A stretch of DNA of 64,000 nucleotides from Pseudomonas viridiflava (GTDB taxonomy: Bacteria > Pseudomonadota > Gammaproteobacteria > Pseudomonadales > Pseudomonadaceae): assembly GCF_900582195.1 (NCBI RefSeq), contig NZ_UTHA01000078.1, positions 186,001-250,000 of the forward strand, given 5' to 3'. The position numbers were made by a program, and so were the translations under genes. Within the stretch, counting starts at the first letter, position 1. Every line of letters begins with the position of its first letter. Below the pieces are notes generated by a model. It did not search any database. It saw only the letters and a program-made list of their open reading frames with translations, and was not told the origin of the DNA. Below, piece after piece: positions 47,855 through 58,500 of this stretch.

Positions 47855-49180
47855 TCAGGTCGCCTCCTGAAAATCCATTTCCGGCGGCTGCCGACGGAAG
47901 CCCCCGGTGAGCACTGCGAGGTAAACCACACCCACCGCCAGCCAGCTCAAGCCCAGATAAATCGCCAGATGATCGAGGCTGACCATCAGCCACAAATCCG
48001 CGACCAAACCAATAAATGGAAAGAGCAGAAACAGCACCAGTTCACGCAGGCCTTTTTTCTCGCCGCCGATCCAGTAATGGAAGATCACCGAGAGGTTGAC
48101 CAGACTGAATGCCAGGAACGCGCCGAAGTTGATGAACGACGTTGAAGTGGTGACATCGAGTTTCAGCGCCAGCAATGCCACCACGGCGCAGAGCAGGATG
48201 CTGTTGACCGGTGTGCCGAAGCGCGCGTGCAGCGTGCCGAAAAACGACTTTGGCAGAACGCCGTCACGGCCCATGGCGAACAGCAGTCGCGACCCGCTGG
48301 CCTGCGCCGACAGCCCCGAAGCGAACTGGCCGACAATCAAACCGATCAGAAAGATCGACACAAACAGATCACCGCCGATGTTGCGGGCGATTTCATAGGC
48401 GGCCGAATCGACACTGTCGAACTGGAACGACGGGTGCGCGATCTGCACGAAGTATGAAACGCCGACAAAGATCAGCCCGCCGATCAAGGTGATCAACATG
48501 ATCGCCCGCGGTATGGTACGGCGTGGGTCGCGTGTTTCTTCGGTCAAGGTGCTGACCGCATCGAAGCCGAGGAACGAGTAGCAGGCGATGGCCGCGCCGC
48601 TCATGATCAGCGGCATTTGCATGTCGCCATTGAAGAACGGTTTGATCGACCACAACGGCGTGCTCGCATCGCCACCGATGTAGTGCACGCACAGCGTGAC
48701 GAAAGCGATCAGCACCAAAAACTGCACCAGCATCAGCAAGGCGTTGATGCCGTTGGCCAGTTTCAGGCCAATGATGTTGATCGCGCTGGTGATGCCGATA
48801 AAGGCCAGCACCCAGATCCATTGCGGGATCGACGGGAATGCCGAGGCCAGATAAGCCGCGCCGATCAGCCAGATCGCCATCGGCAGAAACAGGTAATCGA
48901 GCAGCACCGCCCAACCGGCGATGAAACCGAGCTTGGGGCTGATTGCCTTGCGCACGTAGCTGTAAGCGGAACCGGCGACGGGGAATGCAGCGGCCATGCG
49001 CCCGTAACTCATAGCGGTGAAGAACATCGCGATCAGCGCCGCCAGATACGCGGCGGGGACCATGCCAGTGGTGGACTGGGCGAGGATGCCAAAGGTGCCG
49101 AGGACAATGATCGGCGTCATGTAGGCGATGCCGAACAGCACCACCGCCCCTAATGAAAGGGTGCGTTGCAAACGAGCCAT
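47855..49180 (-). CDS. APC-family permease (PuuP-like)
   Basis: 441-residue inner-membrane transporter with about twelve hydrophobic segments. APC features: GIAYMTPIIVLGTFGI in the first segment, AFPVAGSAYSYVRKAISPKLGFIAGW, and SFLGFDAVSTLTEETRDPRRTIPRAI. Similar to putrescine/amine importers. Start MARLQRTLSL; the frame extends to 49306. The gene after the repeat element, a nitrilase-type amidase on the same strand, suggests joint amine or amide catabolism. Confidence 0.87.
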   Translation of the reverse strand: MARLQRTLSLGAVVLFGIAYMTPIIVLGTFGILAQSTTGMVPAAYLAALIAMFFTAMSYGRMAAAFPVAGSAYSYVRKAISPKLGFIAGWAVLLDYLFLPMAIWLIGAAYLASAFPSIPQWIWVLAFIGITSAINIIGLKLANGINALLMLVQFLVLIAFVTLCVHYIGGDASTPLWSIKPFFNGDMQMPLIMSGAAIACYSFLGFDAVSTLTEETRDPRRTIPRAIMLITLIGGLIFVGVSYFVQIAHPSFQFDSVDSAAYEIARNIGGDLFVSIFLIGLIVGQFASGLSAQASGSRLLFAMGRDGVLPKSFFGTLHARFGTPVNSILLCAVVALLALKLDVTTSTSFINFGAFLAFSLVNLSVIFHYWIGGEKKGLRELVLFLLFPFIGLVADLWLMVSLDHLAIYLGLSWLAVGVVYLAVLTGGFRRQPPEMDFQEAT

Positions 49181-49496
49181 GGGCGACTTACTCCGAATGT
49201 TATTGGATTTATGGCAGAGCCGGATTCGGCGAATGTTTCGGGTGTGGCTTTGTTGTTCTGGTGTTATTTGAGTTTTTTGTTCGGCTTGAAATCTTTTCCC
49301 CCTCACCCCAGCCCTCTCCCCCAGGGGGTAGAGGGGGAAAGGGAGCCGATCTGCATGGTTTTCAAACCCTGAGTTCGACTTGGACTCGCAGTTTCAAATC
49401 ATGAGTGCGACTCGGTATTTCAGGTCGGCGTACCTCGGACAATCAACTCGGTCGGTCCCCTCTCCCTCCGGGAGAGGGCTAGGGTGAGGGCATCGG
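49181..49496. other. Intergenic region between permease and amidase
   Basis: 316 bases with no gene; mostly the third copy of the inverted-repeat element (49297-49490). The first 110 bases upstream of the permease are T-rich and could hold its promoter. Confidence 0.6.
49297..49490. repeat. GC-rich inverted-repeat element, copy 3
   Basis: CCCCCTCACCCCAGCCCTC at the left and GAGGGCTAGGGTGAGGG at the right. Interior shares GAGCCGATC, CCTGAGTTCGACT, GACTCGGTATT and CGGTCGGTCCCC with copy 1, so both descend from one element; an extra 20-30 bases lie in the middle. Confidence 0.82.
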
Positions 49497-50318
49497 TCAA
49501 TGGCGTGGAATCAACAACTCACGAACACCATCGCCGCGCTCCACCACCTCTCCCGGCAACTTCAACCGCTGATCCTCCAGATAGCGGTAATCCCTGCGCG
49601 CAATCTCCAACCGCGCGAAATCCAGTTCAACGCAGAACGTCCCTTCCTCACGCCCGGCCTCGAACAACAACGTCCCCAGCGGATCGACCAGCGCGCTGCC
49701 GCCGGCAAACACCAAACCGTCATCCCCGGCCTCCACACGATTGACCATCAACGCAAAGGCCTGATTCTCCTGAGCCCGCGCCATGATTGCGGTGCGGTGA
49801 GTCGGCGCGTACGGGTCCATGTTGCCGTTGGTTACGATCAACAGCTCGGCACCGAGTTGCGCGAGGGCACGGGCCGACTCCGGAAACTCGATGTCGTAGC
49901 AGATCAGCAAACCAACGCGTACACCGTTCCACTCGCAGGTGGCGTAGCGGTCGCCAGCCTCGAACACACCGCGATCCGACGCCCACAAATGGCTCTTGCG
50001 GTATTTCAGGGCAATACCTTCGGGGGTAATCAGCAGCGTGGTGTTGTAGAAGCGACCGTTGTCGTTCTCGGCCATGCCGATCACCACGGCGATGTTGTGT
50101 TCACGCGCGGCGGCCCGCACCGCGCTGACGGTCGGGCCGTCGAGCGGTTCGGCGGTTTGCGCCACGGTTTCGGCCGTCGGGAAGCCCATCAGGTGGGTCT
50201 CCGGGAACACGATCAATTGCGTGTCGGCCGCACACGCGGCAATCGCTGCCAGTGCGCGTTCGAGGTTGTAGGCCGTGGCATTGTCACGGCCTGCCAATTG
50301 CGCGAGTTCGACTTTCAT
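49497..50318 (-). CDS. Carbon-nitrogen hydrolase (nitrilase/aliphatic amidase family)
   Basis: 273-residue amidohydrolase with the Glu-Lys-Cys triad: Glu40 (IVFPETHLMG), Lys in LKYRKSHLW (about 106) and Cys in LLICYDIEFPE (about 140). Likely cleaves an amide such as an omega-amide or carbamoyl-amine. AAGGAATT precedes the ATG. Divergent from the LuxR-type gene, with permease downstream: together these resemble a small uptake-and-hydrolysis module for an amine or amide. Confidence 0.92.
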   Translation of the reverse strand: MKVELAQLAGRDNATAYNLERALAAIAACAADTQLIVFPETHLMGFPTAETVAQTAEPLDGPTVSAVRAAAREHNIAVVIGMAENDNGRFYNTTLLITPEGIALKYRKSHLWASDRGVFEAGDRYATCEWNGVRVGLLICYDIEFPESARALAQLGAELLIVTNGNMDPYAPTHRTAIMARAQENQAFALMVNRVEAGDDGLVFAGGSALVDPLGTLLFEAGREEGTFCVELDFARLEIARRDYRYLEDQRLKLPGEVVERGDGVRELLIPRH

Positions 50319-50443
50319 GGGAATTCCTTGTGATAAGCGGCGGGCGCAGAAAGATTGCCCGGTGGCTGTCTGTGGGCCAGTATGCGCAGCAAGCAGCCGG
50401 CCAGGGAATTACGCGGCCGGGGTAACCCGATAGGGGTAGATTG

Positions 50444-51244
50444 ATGACACTTTCGTTTGACGACATCACCTGGCACCGCGCCGTCGGACAACTGATCGAG
50501 GCGCTCGACAAGCCGAATTTCTGGGCACAAATGGTGCGTCTGCTGGGGCAGTACGTGCCGTTCGATAGCTGGGTGGCGCTGCTGTTCAGCGCCGATCAAC
50601 ACCCGCAAGTCTTCGCCGAATGCCCGGGCGCAGACGGCAATACGGACCCGTTGTTTCAGGATTATCTGCGTGGCCTGTACCTGCTTGACCCGTTCTACAT
50701 CGCCTGCCGCGAGCAAACGCGCACCGGTCTGTATCGCCTCTCGGAAGTGGCGCCGGAGCATTTCGAACTGACCGAGTATTACCAGCGATACTTTCGTCTG
50801 AATGTCGTGGCCGACGAAATCCAGTTCAATTGTCAGCTCGAAGGCGATCGCACGCTGTGTCTGTCGCTGGGCAGTGAAAAACGTTTCACTGGCGAACATA
50901 TCGCCTTGCTGTCTTTGATTCAGCCTTGGGTGCTGGGCCTGTTGCGCCAGCGCCTGCCGTACGAGATCAACGAAACCGTGGCCCTCGCTACTGCCCCTGC
51001 CCGGGCTGACTGGCGGGTGCGACTTGAAGCGTCGGTGCAGCAACTCAAGGGCGCGCAGTTGACGGCGCGGGAGCTGGATGTCGGGCGTTTGATGCTCAGC
51101 GGTTGCTCCAGTAAAGAAATCGCCCGTAAGCTGGAAATCTCCGTAGAAACCGTGAAAGTCCATAAGAAACACATGTACAGCAAGCTGGGGATCAAATCCC
51201 AGTCCGAGCTGTTTTCGATTTTTCTTCAGGCACAAAACGCCTGA
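50444..51244 (+). CDS. LuxR-type transcriptional regulator
   Basis: 266 residues. The C-terminal helix-turn-helix is clear: LTARELDVGRLMLSGCSSKEIARKLEISVETVKVHKKHMYSKLGIKSQSELF (about 205-258). The N-terminal 190 residues do not show the conserved acyl-homoserine lactone pocket residues (no WYDPWG-like pattern), and no luxI is nearby, so the ligand is something else or absent. A TTG directly precedes the chosen ATG, and AGGGG lies upstream. It is divergent from the amidase and may control the amidase and permease. Confidence 0.87.
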   Translation: MTLSFDDITWHRAVGQLIEALDKPNFWAQMVRLLGQYVPFDSWVALLFSADQHPQVFAECPGADGNTDPLFQDYLRGLYLLDPFYIACREQTRTGLYRLSEVAPEHFELTEYYQRYFRLNVVADEIQFNCQLEGDRTLCLSLGSEKRFTGEHIALLSLIQPWVLGLLRQRLPYEINETVALATAPARADWRVRLEASVQQLKGAQLTARELDVGRLMLSGCSSKEIARKLEISVETVKVHKKHMYSKLGIKSQSELFSIFLQAQNA

Positions 51245-51264
51245 CACAGCGCGACTGACGCTTT

Positions 51265-51357
51265 CTGTGGGAGCGAGCTTGCTCGCGAAGAGGCCATCAC
51301 CTCCGACATTTATGTTGGCTGAGCCACCGCTTTCGCGAGCAAGCTCGCTCCCACAGG
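51265..51357. repeat. REP doublet (REPIN) copy 6
   Basis: CTGTGGGAGC at the left, GCTCCCACAG at the right, both arms AGCTTGCTCGCG type, about 45 bases between. Lies between the LuxR gene and the FMN-binding synthase-like gene on the same strand. Confidence 0.9.
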
Positions 51358-51401
51358 TATGCGCAGCGCTGAATATTCCGAGTCCGAACCAAGGAAACCG
51401 T

Positions 51402-53021
51402 ATGAGCCTGTCACTCCTGAGCCGCTACGCCTTCTTTGCCGTCTGCGTGATTTTCACCCTCGCCAGCCTGCCTTTTCTCGACCACGACTGGCTGTGGCCG
51501 ATCTCTGCCGTCACCGGCGTGCTGAGTCTGATCGGTCTGTTCGACCTGTTGCAAAGTCCCCACGCGGTGCGCCGCAACTACCCGATCCTCGGCAACATCC
51601 GCTATCTGGTTGAAGGCATCCGCCCGGAGATCCGCCAGTATTTGCTGGAGTCCGACAGCGATGCCCTGCCCTTCTCCCGCGCGCAGCGTTCGCTGGTCTA
51701 TTCGCGAGCGAAAAACGAAACCGCCGACAAACCGTTCGGTACGCTGATCGATGTCTATCAATCCGGTTTCGAGTTCATCGGCCACTCGATGCGCCCGGCG
51801 CCACTGAGCGACCCGAGCAGTTTCCGCGTTACCGTCGGTGGCCCGCAGTGCTCGCAACCGTACTCGGCCTCGGTGTTCAACATCTCGGCGATGAGCTTCG
51901 GTTCGCTCAGCGCGAACGCCATTCGCGCACTCAACCAAGGCGCGAAACTCGGCAACTTCGCCCACGACACCGGTGAAGGCAGCATCAGCCCGTATCACCG
52001 TGAACACGGCGGCGACCTGACCTGGGAACTGGGCAGCGGCTACTTCGGTTGCCGCACCAGCGATGGCCGTTTCGACCCGGAACGCTTCGCTGCCCAGGCA
52101 CAGAACCCGCAAGTGCGAATGATCGAAATCAAGATGAGCCAAGGCGCCAAACCCGGCCACGGCGGCATCCTGCCCAAGCACAAAGTCACCCAGGAAATCG
52201 CTGAAACCCGTGGGATCATGATGGGCGAAGATTGCGTCTCGCCGTCACGTCACAGCGCATTTTCCACGCCGATCGAAATGATGCAGTTCATCCAGCAACT
52301 GCGTGAACTGTCCGGCGGCAAACCGGTGGGCTTCAAGTTCTGTCTCGGCCACCCATGGGAGTTCATGGGCATCGCCAAAGCCATGCTGGAAACCGGCATC
52401 CTGCCGGACTTCATCGTCGTCGACGGCAAGGAAGGTGGTACTGGCGCCGCACCGGTCGAGTTCACCGACCACATCGGTGTGCCGATGCGCGAAGGCCTGC
52501 TGTTTGTGCACAACACCCTGGTCGGCCTGAACCTGCGCGACAAGATCAAACTCGGCGCCAGCGGCAAGATCGTCAGCGCCTTCGACATCGCCAGCGTGCT
52601 GGCCATCGGCGCCGACTGGGCCAACTCGGCACGCGGCTTCATGTTCGCCATCGGCTGCATTCAATCGCAGAGCTGCCACACCAACAAATGTCCGACTGGC
52701 GTGGCCACGCAGGATGCTCTGCGCCAACGTGCGCTGGTGGTGCCAGACAAGGCGCAGCGCGTATTCAACTTCCACCGCAATACCCTCAAGGCACTGGCGG
52801 AAATGTTGGCAGCGGCTGGCCTCGAGCATCCGTCGCAACTGTCGGCCAAGCACCTGGTGCGGCGTATGTCGGCGACCGAGATCAAACTGTTCTCGCAGTT
52901 GCACGTGTTCCTGAAACCGGGGGAATTGCTTACCGGGGAAGTGAATGGCGAGTTTTACTCGCGGATGTGGCAGATGGCGCGGGCGGACAGTTTCGAACCG
53001 CAGGAAGTCGCGGCCGCATAA
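51402..53021 (+). CDS. FMN-binding glutamate synthase family protein
   Basis: 539 residues. Two N-terminal membrane segments (about 5-25 and 30-50) anchor a glutamate-synthase-like TIM barrel: SAMSFGSLSANAIRALNQGA, GEGSISPYHREHGGDLTWELGSGYFGCR, MIEIKMSQGAKPGHGGILP, VVDGKEGGTGAAPVEF. The 3Fe-4S cysteine cluster is present as GCIQSQSCHTNKCPTGVA. No glutaminase domain and no small subunit are adjacent, so true glutamate synthase activity is not expected; the reaction is unknown. AAGGAAA supports the start; the frame upstream runs into the REP doublet. Confidence 0.9.
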   Translation: MSLSLLSRYAFFAVCVIFTLASLPFLDHDWLWPISAVTGVLSLIGLFDLLQSPHAVRRNYPILGNIRYLVEGIRPEIRQYLLESDSDALPFSRAQRSLVYSRAKNETADKPFGTLIDVYQSGFEFIGHSMRPAPLSDPSSFRVTVGGPQCSQPYSASVFNISAMSFGSLSANAIRALNQGAKLGNFAHDTGEGSISPYHREHGGDLTWELGSGYFGCRTSDGRFDPERFAAQAQNPQVRMIEIKMSQGAKPGHGGILPKHKVTQEIAETRGIMMGEDCVSPSRHSAFSTPIEMMQFIQQLRELSGGKPVGFKFCLGHPWEFMGIAKAMLETGILPDFIVVDGKEGGTGAAPVEFTDHIGVPMREGLLFVHNTLVGLNLRDKIKLGASGKIVSAFDIASVLAIGADWANSARGFMFAIGCIQSQSCHTNKCPTGVATQDALRQRALVVPDKAQRVFNFHRNTLKALAEMLAAAGLEHPSQLSAKHLVRRMSATEIKLFSQLHVFLKPGELLTGEVNGEFYSRMWQMARADSFEPQEVAAA

Positions 53022-53057
53022 CGACCAATGCGCCGGTCTGCGCAACGGACTGGCGCG

Positions 53058-53420
53058 TTACTCCAGATGCTCGCGCAACAACACAAACCGGAAAAACAGG
53101 TAGCCCGCCAATAGATTGAGCAGCGTGAAAGACGCCACGGTGACCAATCCATGCCAGTGCCGCGCATCGGCAATCGAACCGATGGCAAAACTCACCCCGC
53201 CCATACCGACGATAAACAACAGATAGCCGAGCACCGACGTACTGCGCTCGAAGGTATACAGCACATTCACGTAAAACGAGAACGCAGCAGCCACGCAAAA
53301 CGCTGCAAAATTACCCGCCGCCTGCGTCATTCCGGCAGCGGTGCACAGGACGAAAAAGATCTGCCAGTGAATCAATCCGTCGGCGAGGCCGATCACTATC
53401 AATGCAGAGAGTCCCTTCAT
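53058..53420 (-). CDS. GtrA-family membrane protein
   Basis: 120-residue protein with four membrane segments (GLSALIVIGLADGLIHWQIFF, AAGNFAAFCVAAAFSFYVNVLYTF, LGYLLFIVGMGG, LLNLLAGYLFFRFVLL). FSFYVNVLYTF is typical of GtrA-like proteins that handle lipid-linked sugars. No glycosyltransferase is adjacent. AAGGATCC precedes the ATG; an upstream extension of the frame is not used. Confidence 0.85.
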   Translation of the reverse strand: MKGLSALIVIGLADGLIHWQIFFVLCTAAGMTQAAGNFAAFCVAAAFSFYVNVLYTFERSTSVLGYLLFIVGMGGVSFAIGSIADARHWHGLVTVASFTLLNLLAGYLFFRFVLLREHLE

Positions 53421-53585
53421 CACGGATCCTTGACAAGGCTGTTTGGCCAACCTCCAACCTAGGTCATTAGTGATAACGCGTCTACTGTCAGAAATTACAG
53501 GTCGCGCGCTGAATCCGACCAAAGGTCCGTGCTTCACTTGCGAGCATCAAGGGCAACCAGCGGCGATGCGGCCCCGGCCCCCACA

Positions 53586-53616
53586 AAAAAGCCCCGGTCT
53601 CGCGACCGGGGCTTTG
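53586..53616 (-). terminator. Intrinsic terminator after the permease gene
   Basis: AAAGCCCCGGTC-tcgc-GACCGGGGCTTT with A6 on the side that is the T-run for the minus strand. Confidence 0.88.
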
Positions 53617-53635
53617 TTGATGCAGACGCTAAAAC

Positions 53636-55057
53636 TTACGACGCCGAACGCGCCGCACCTTGCGCTACGTTGCTCGGTTGCAGCTTGAACACGTAGAACA
53701 ACACCGTCAGCAGCACCAGAAACGCAGGGCCCACATACAGCGCCACGCGGGTGTCCGGGAAGTACGCCATCAGGCCCACCACCAGCACCAGGAACGCCAG
53801 GGCAAAGTACGAACTGACCGGGTACAGCCACATCTTGTACTTGAGGCCGGCACGTTCGCTAGCGCTCAGGCCTTTACGGAATTTCAGCTGCGCCAGCAGG
53901 ATCATCACCCAGGTCCAGATCGCACCGAAGGTGGCAATCGAGGTCACCCAGACGAAGACTTTCTCCGGCACCAGATAATTGAGCATTACGCCCAAGAGCA
54001 ACACCGCAATCGACAGCAACAGCGCTCGACGCGGTACACCGTTATTCGACGTCTTGGCAAAACCGGCCGGGGCCTGGCCATTCTGCGCCAGGCTGTAGAG
54101 CATGCGCCCGGTGCTGAAGATGCCACCGTTGCACGACGACAGCGCCGCAGTGATCACCACGAAGTTGATGATGCCGGCGGCGGTCTTGATGCCCAGACGT
54201 TCGAAAGTCATCACGAACGGACTGCCCTGGGTGCCGATTTCATTCCACGGGTAGATCGACAGAATCACGAACAGGGCGCCGACGTAGAACAGCAGAATCC
54301 GCCAGAAAACCGAGCCGATTGCATCAGGAATGGTTTTCTGCGGGTTCTTCGCTTCACCGGCGGTCAGGCCGATCATCTCGACGCCGAGGTAGGCGAACAT
54401 GACCATTTGCAGGGACATCAGCACGCCGGTCACACCATTGGGCATGAAGCCGCCGTGGGCCCACAGGTTGGAAATCCCCAGCGCCACACCGTCATTGCCG
54501 AAACCGAACGCGATGATACCGACGCCGCCGATGACCATGGCGATGATGGTGACGATCTTGATCAGGGCGAACCAGAACTCGAATTCACCGAAGGCCTTCA
54601 CCGCGATCAGGTTGATCGAGCCCATGCTGATCAGCGCCGCGAGCGCCCAGATCCAGCGCGGCACATCGGGAAACCAGATGCCCATGTACACCGCCACCGC
54701 GGTGATTTCCGCGACGCAGGTCACCAGCCACAGGAACCAATAGTTCCAGCCTGTGAGAAAACCGGCCAACGGGCCAAGGTAGTCTTGGGCGTAACGGCTG
54801 AAGGAGCCGGCGACCGGGTTGTGCACAGCCATCTCGCCGAGGGCGCGCATGATCACCAGGATCGCCAGGCCACCAAGAATGTAGGAGAGCATGATCGCCG
54901 GGCCGGCCATTTCGATGGCCTTGGCCGAACCTAAAAACAGACCGACGCCGATACAGGCACCGAGCGCCATCAGGCGAATATGCCGTTCGCCGAGTTCGCG
55001 TTTGAGCGGACCGCCCTGAGCGGTGTCGCCGTGAGGCAGGTGATTGCCGACTGGCAT
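53636..55057 (-). CDS. proY: Amino acid permease, ProY-like
   Basis: 473-residue amino acid/proton symporter of the APC amino-acid-transporter family with twelve membrane segments. RELGERHIRLMALGACIGVGLFLGSAKAIEMAGPAIMLSYI (about 20-60) and GAGEAKNP-like LTAGEAKNPQKTIPDAI are family signatures. The sequence resembles the Pseudomonas proline/aromatic permease ProY; the exact substrate is inferred. Start MPVGNHLPHG chosen as the family start; the frame extends to 55177. A terminator follows and a 474-base divergent region precedes it. Confidence 0.85.
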   Translation of the reverse strand: MPVGNHLPHGDTAQGGPLKRELGERHIRLMALGACIGVGLFLGSAKAIEMAGPAIMLSYILGGLAILVIMRALGEMAVHNPVAGSFSRYAQDYLGPLAGFLTGWNYWFLWLVTCVAEITAVAVYMGIWFPDVPRWIWALAALISMGSINLIAVKAFGEFEFWFALIKIVTIIAMVIGGVGIIAFGFGNDGVALGISNLWAHGGFMPNGVTGVLMSLQMVMFAYLGVEMIGLTAGEAKNPQKTIPDAIGSVFWRILLFYVGALFVILSIYPWNEIGTQGSPFVMTFERLGIKTAAGIINFVVITAALSSCNGGIFSTGRMLYSLAQNGQAPAGFAKTSNNGVPRRALLLSIAVLLLGVMLNYLVPEKVFVWVTSIATFGAIWTWVMILLAQLKFRKGLSASERAGLKYKMWLYPVSSYFALAFLVLVVGLMAYFPDTRVALYVGPAFLVLLTVLFYVFKLQPSNVAQGAARSAS

Positions 55058-55531
55058 AGGGGTGCAACCTCGTCTTGTTATTGGATATGACCACCGAGTA
55101 TCGAAGCGTCGGCCGATAAGCCTTGGCTGGTAATGAAACCGCGCCTGCTTTGTGGGCAGACGCGTCTTGCAGGGCAACCTGAAAGATCAGCGGGGCGTGC
55201 AGTATAAAAAGCCTTGGGCAGGCGATTTCACTCTATAAACCACAACATTCAGCGACAACTCTCGGTCAAGTCCCGGTTTGCGGAGAGGCATTACCTGCTT
55301 TATGTAGGAATATTCGCCACTGAAAAAGCCGCCGAGTATTGCACAGCATTGGTGCATCGTCATGTGTCCGCTTGACCAGCATTGCCCTACAGAGTGCTTT
55401 GACTTGCAGGTTTGGGCCCGGTACCAGCCGTTCAGATTTATTCAGCACCTACCCCTCCCTCATCCCGCACATTTTCTTCCCCGCCGCCAACCACCGTCTA
55501 AGCTTCAGACAAGTCCGATCAATCTGCGTGA
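55058..55531. other. Intergenic region between proY-like and penicillin-binding protein genes
   Basis: 474 bases without a credible gene; divergent promoter region. Contains the palindrome listed at 55340-55356. No sigma-54 -24/-12 element was found by eye in either direction. Small frames (for example 55339-55578) have no recognisable content. Confidence 0.55.
55340..55356. promoter_or_regulatory. NtrC-like palindrome
   Basis: TGCACAGCATTGGTGCA matches the arms of the NtrC box (TGCACC-N5-GGTGCA) at all but one arm position. It lies between a permease and a divergent gene, so nitrogen control of the permease is conceivable, but no sigma-54 promoter was seen nearby. Confidence 0.4.
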
Positions 55532-58500
55532 ATGGATCAATCGACTATGGGCGCTTTGTGGCAAACCGATTCGAGTGAAGCCGTGGTTCCGACTGACCGT
55601 GTGAATGAAGCGCCTGTCCCTGAAAAAACCCGCCGCAACCGGCATGGGTGGAAGGCTTTCTGGTTGTTGCTGCTGATTATCGCGATCGTGGTAGGGCTGG
55701 CTGCGTCCAAGGAAATGCGCACCTCGCGCTTTCAATCGCGCGAACTGAGCCAGTACGCTGCTTCGCTGACTTACCATCTCGAACCCGGCCCCAGCGAAGC
55801 GATTCGCTATCCAGGCAACGGTCCGTTCGATATGCGTCTGGGTTACAGCTCGCTGGACGAATTTCTGCCGCGCCTGCTCAAACGCAATTACGTCATCACC
55901 GAGCAGACGCGTTTTTCCCCGGCGCTGCTCAGCTACACCGACAAAGGCCTGTTCGTGCCGTACTCGGAGAAGATCCAGGCCGGGCTGTCGATCACCGATT
56001 GCCGGGCTGCGCCGCTGTACAAGTACAACTATCCGCAACAGCTGTACCCAAGCTTCGCGGCGATCCCGCCGGTGGTGGTCAGCAGTCTGCTGTTTATCGA
56101 AAACCGTTTTCTGCTCGACCCGAAACAGCCACTGGCCAACCCGGCTGTGGACTGGCCGCGCTTCGGCATGGCGGCGTGGTCGCAAGTGGCGAAATTGCTG
56201 CGACTGCCGGGCCAATCAGCGGGCGGCAGTACGCTGGCGACGCAACTGGAAAAGTACCGGCATTCGCCGGACGGCCTGACGGTATCGGGGGCCGAAAAGC
56301 TGCGGCAGATGATGTCCGCCAGCGTCCGTGCCTATCAGCCCGGCCCGGAAACCTTGGGGGCCCGCCAGAACATCGTGCGCGATTACCTCAACAGCGTGCC
56401 GCTGTCAGCCGTGCCGGGGCATGGCGAAGTGCATGGCATGGCCGAAGGGTTACGCGTCTGGTACGGCAGTGATTTCAAACAGGCCAACACACAGTTGAAC
56501 AGTCCGGCTACGGACGCGAAAACCATGGCCGCCAAAGGTCTGGCCCTGCGTGAAATGCTCTCGCTGATGATCGCCCAGCGCCGCCCTTCGCATTATCTGA
56601 CCAAGGGCCGCGAAGAACTTGCCGACCTCACCGACAGCCACTTGCGCCTGCTCAAACAGAACGGTGTGATCGACAGCGCGCTGGCCGATGCCGCCCTGAC
56701 CAGCAAGGTCACCTATCGCGACTGGCAGACCCAGCCGACCATTCAACCGATCGAAACCAACAAGGGCATCAGCGTCGCCCGCAGTCGTCTGGCGAGCATG
56801 CTCAACCGGCCGCTGTACGACCTCGACCGCCTCGACCTCTCGGCCACCAGCACCCTGCAGGGCGACCTGCAAACCCAGGCCACCGCTTACCTGAAAAAAC
56901 TCGCTGACCCGGCCTACGCCGCCGAAATCGGCCTGCTCGGCGAACGCTTGCTGACCCCCACCAGCACCACACAAGTGCGCTACAGCTTCACCCTCTTCGA
57001 ACTGACCCCGGACGGTTCCCGCGTGCGGGTGCAGACCGACAGCACCGACCAGCCGTTCGACATCAACGAAGGCAGCAAACTCGAACTCGGCTCAACGGCG
57101 AAAATGCGCGTGCTCACCACTTACCTGCAAATCATCGCCGAACTGCATGACAAGTACGGCGCGATGAGCGTGCCGGAACTGAAGAAAGTCGAAGTCCCCG
57201 ATCAGGACCGCTTGAGTCAGTGGGTCATCGATTACCTGATCCAGAACAAGGATCATGACCTGTCGAAGCTGCTCGGCGCAGCCCTCGATCGCAAATACTC
57301 GGCCAGCCCCGGCGAAGCGTTTTTCACCGGCGGTGGCTTGCACACGTTCCACAACTTCCGCAAGGAAGACAACGGCCGCATGCCGACCCTGCGCGATGCC
57401 CTCCGCGAGTCGATCAACCTGCCGTTCATTCGGCTGATGCGTGATCTGGTGCGTTACACCACCTATTCCGGCCCCAACAACAGCGCCGAATTGCTCAAGG
57501 ATGATCGCGACCCGCGGCGCCAGGAGTATCTGGCGAACTTCGCCGACCGCGAAGGCACCTCGTTCCTGCTCAAGTTCTGGAAAAAGTACAAAAACAAAGA
57601 CACCCGAGCGCGCCTCGACACCTTCCTCGACAGCATGCGCCCAACCCCGATCCGCATGGCCGCCGTGCATCGCTACCTGCTGCCCGACGCCAGTCAGGAA
57701 GACTTCAACACCTTCGTGCGCTCACACCTCAAAGGCGCCAAGCTCAGCGAAAAACTCACCGACGACCGCCTGATCCGCCTCTACGATTCCTACGGTCCCG
57801 GCAGTTACGATTTGCCTGATCAAGGCTTCATCGCCAAGGTGCATCCGCTGGACCTGTGGATGATGGGCTACCTGCTGAACCACCCGGACGCAACCTTCAG
57901 CGAAATCGTCAAGGCCAGCCATTTCGAACGTCAGGAAGTCTACAGCTGGCTGTTCAAGAGCAAGCACAAGGGCGCCCGCGACAGCCGGATTCGCACCATG
58001 CTCGAGATCGAAGCGTTCCTCGAGATTCACCAGCGCTGGCAGAAAGTCGGTTATCCGTTCGATCACCTGGTACCGTCGCTGGCTACCGCCATCGGCAGCT
58101 CCGGTGACCGCCCCGCCGCACTGGCCGAACTGATCGGCACCCTCCTCAATGACGGCGTGCGCATGCCGACGCTGCGCATCGACAGCCTGCATTTCGCCGC
58201 CGGCACGCCGTATGAAACGCGACTGGTCAACGACCCGCATGTCGGCAAACGGGTGATGCCATCCGAGGTCGCCACAGCCATGCGCGAGGCGCTGTCGCAG
58301 GTGGTCGACGCCGGTACGGCAAAACGTGTTTCCGGCAGTTTCAAACTGGCTGATGGCAGCCCACTGGCCATGGGTGGCAAAACGGGTACCGGTGACAACC
58401 GCATCGAGGCCATCGGTTCGGGCGGTCGCATCCTCAGCTCGAAGTCGATCAACCGCACAGCGACCTTTGTGTTCTACATCGGCGATCACCATTTCGGCAC

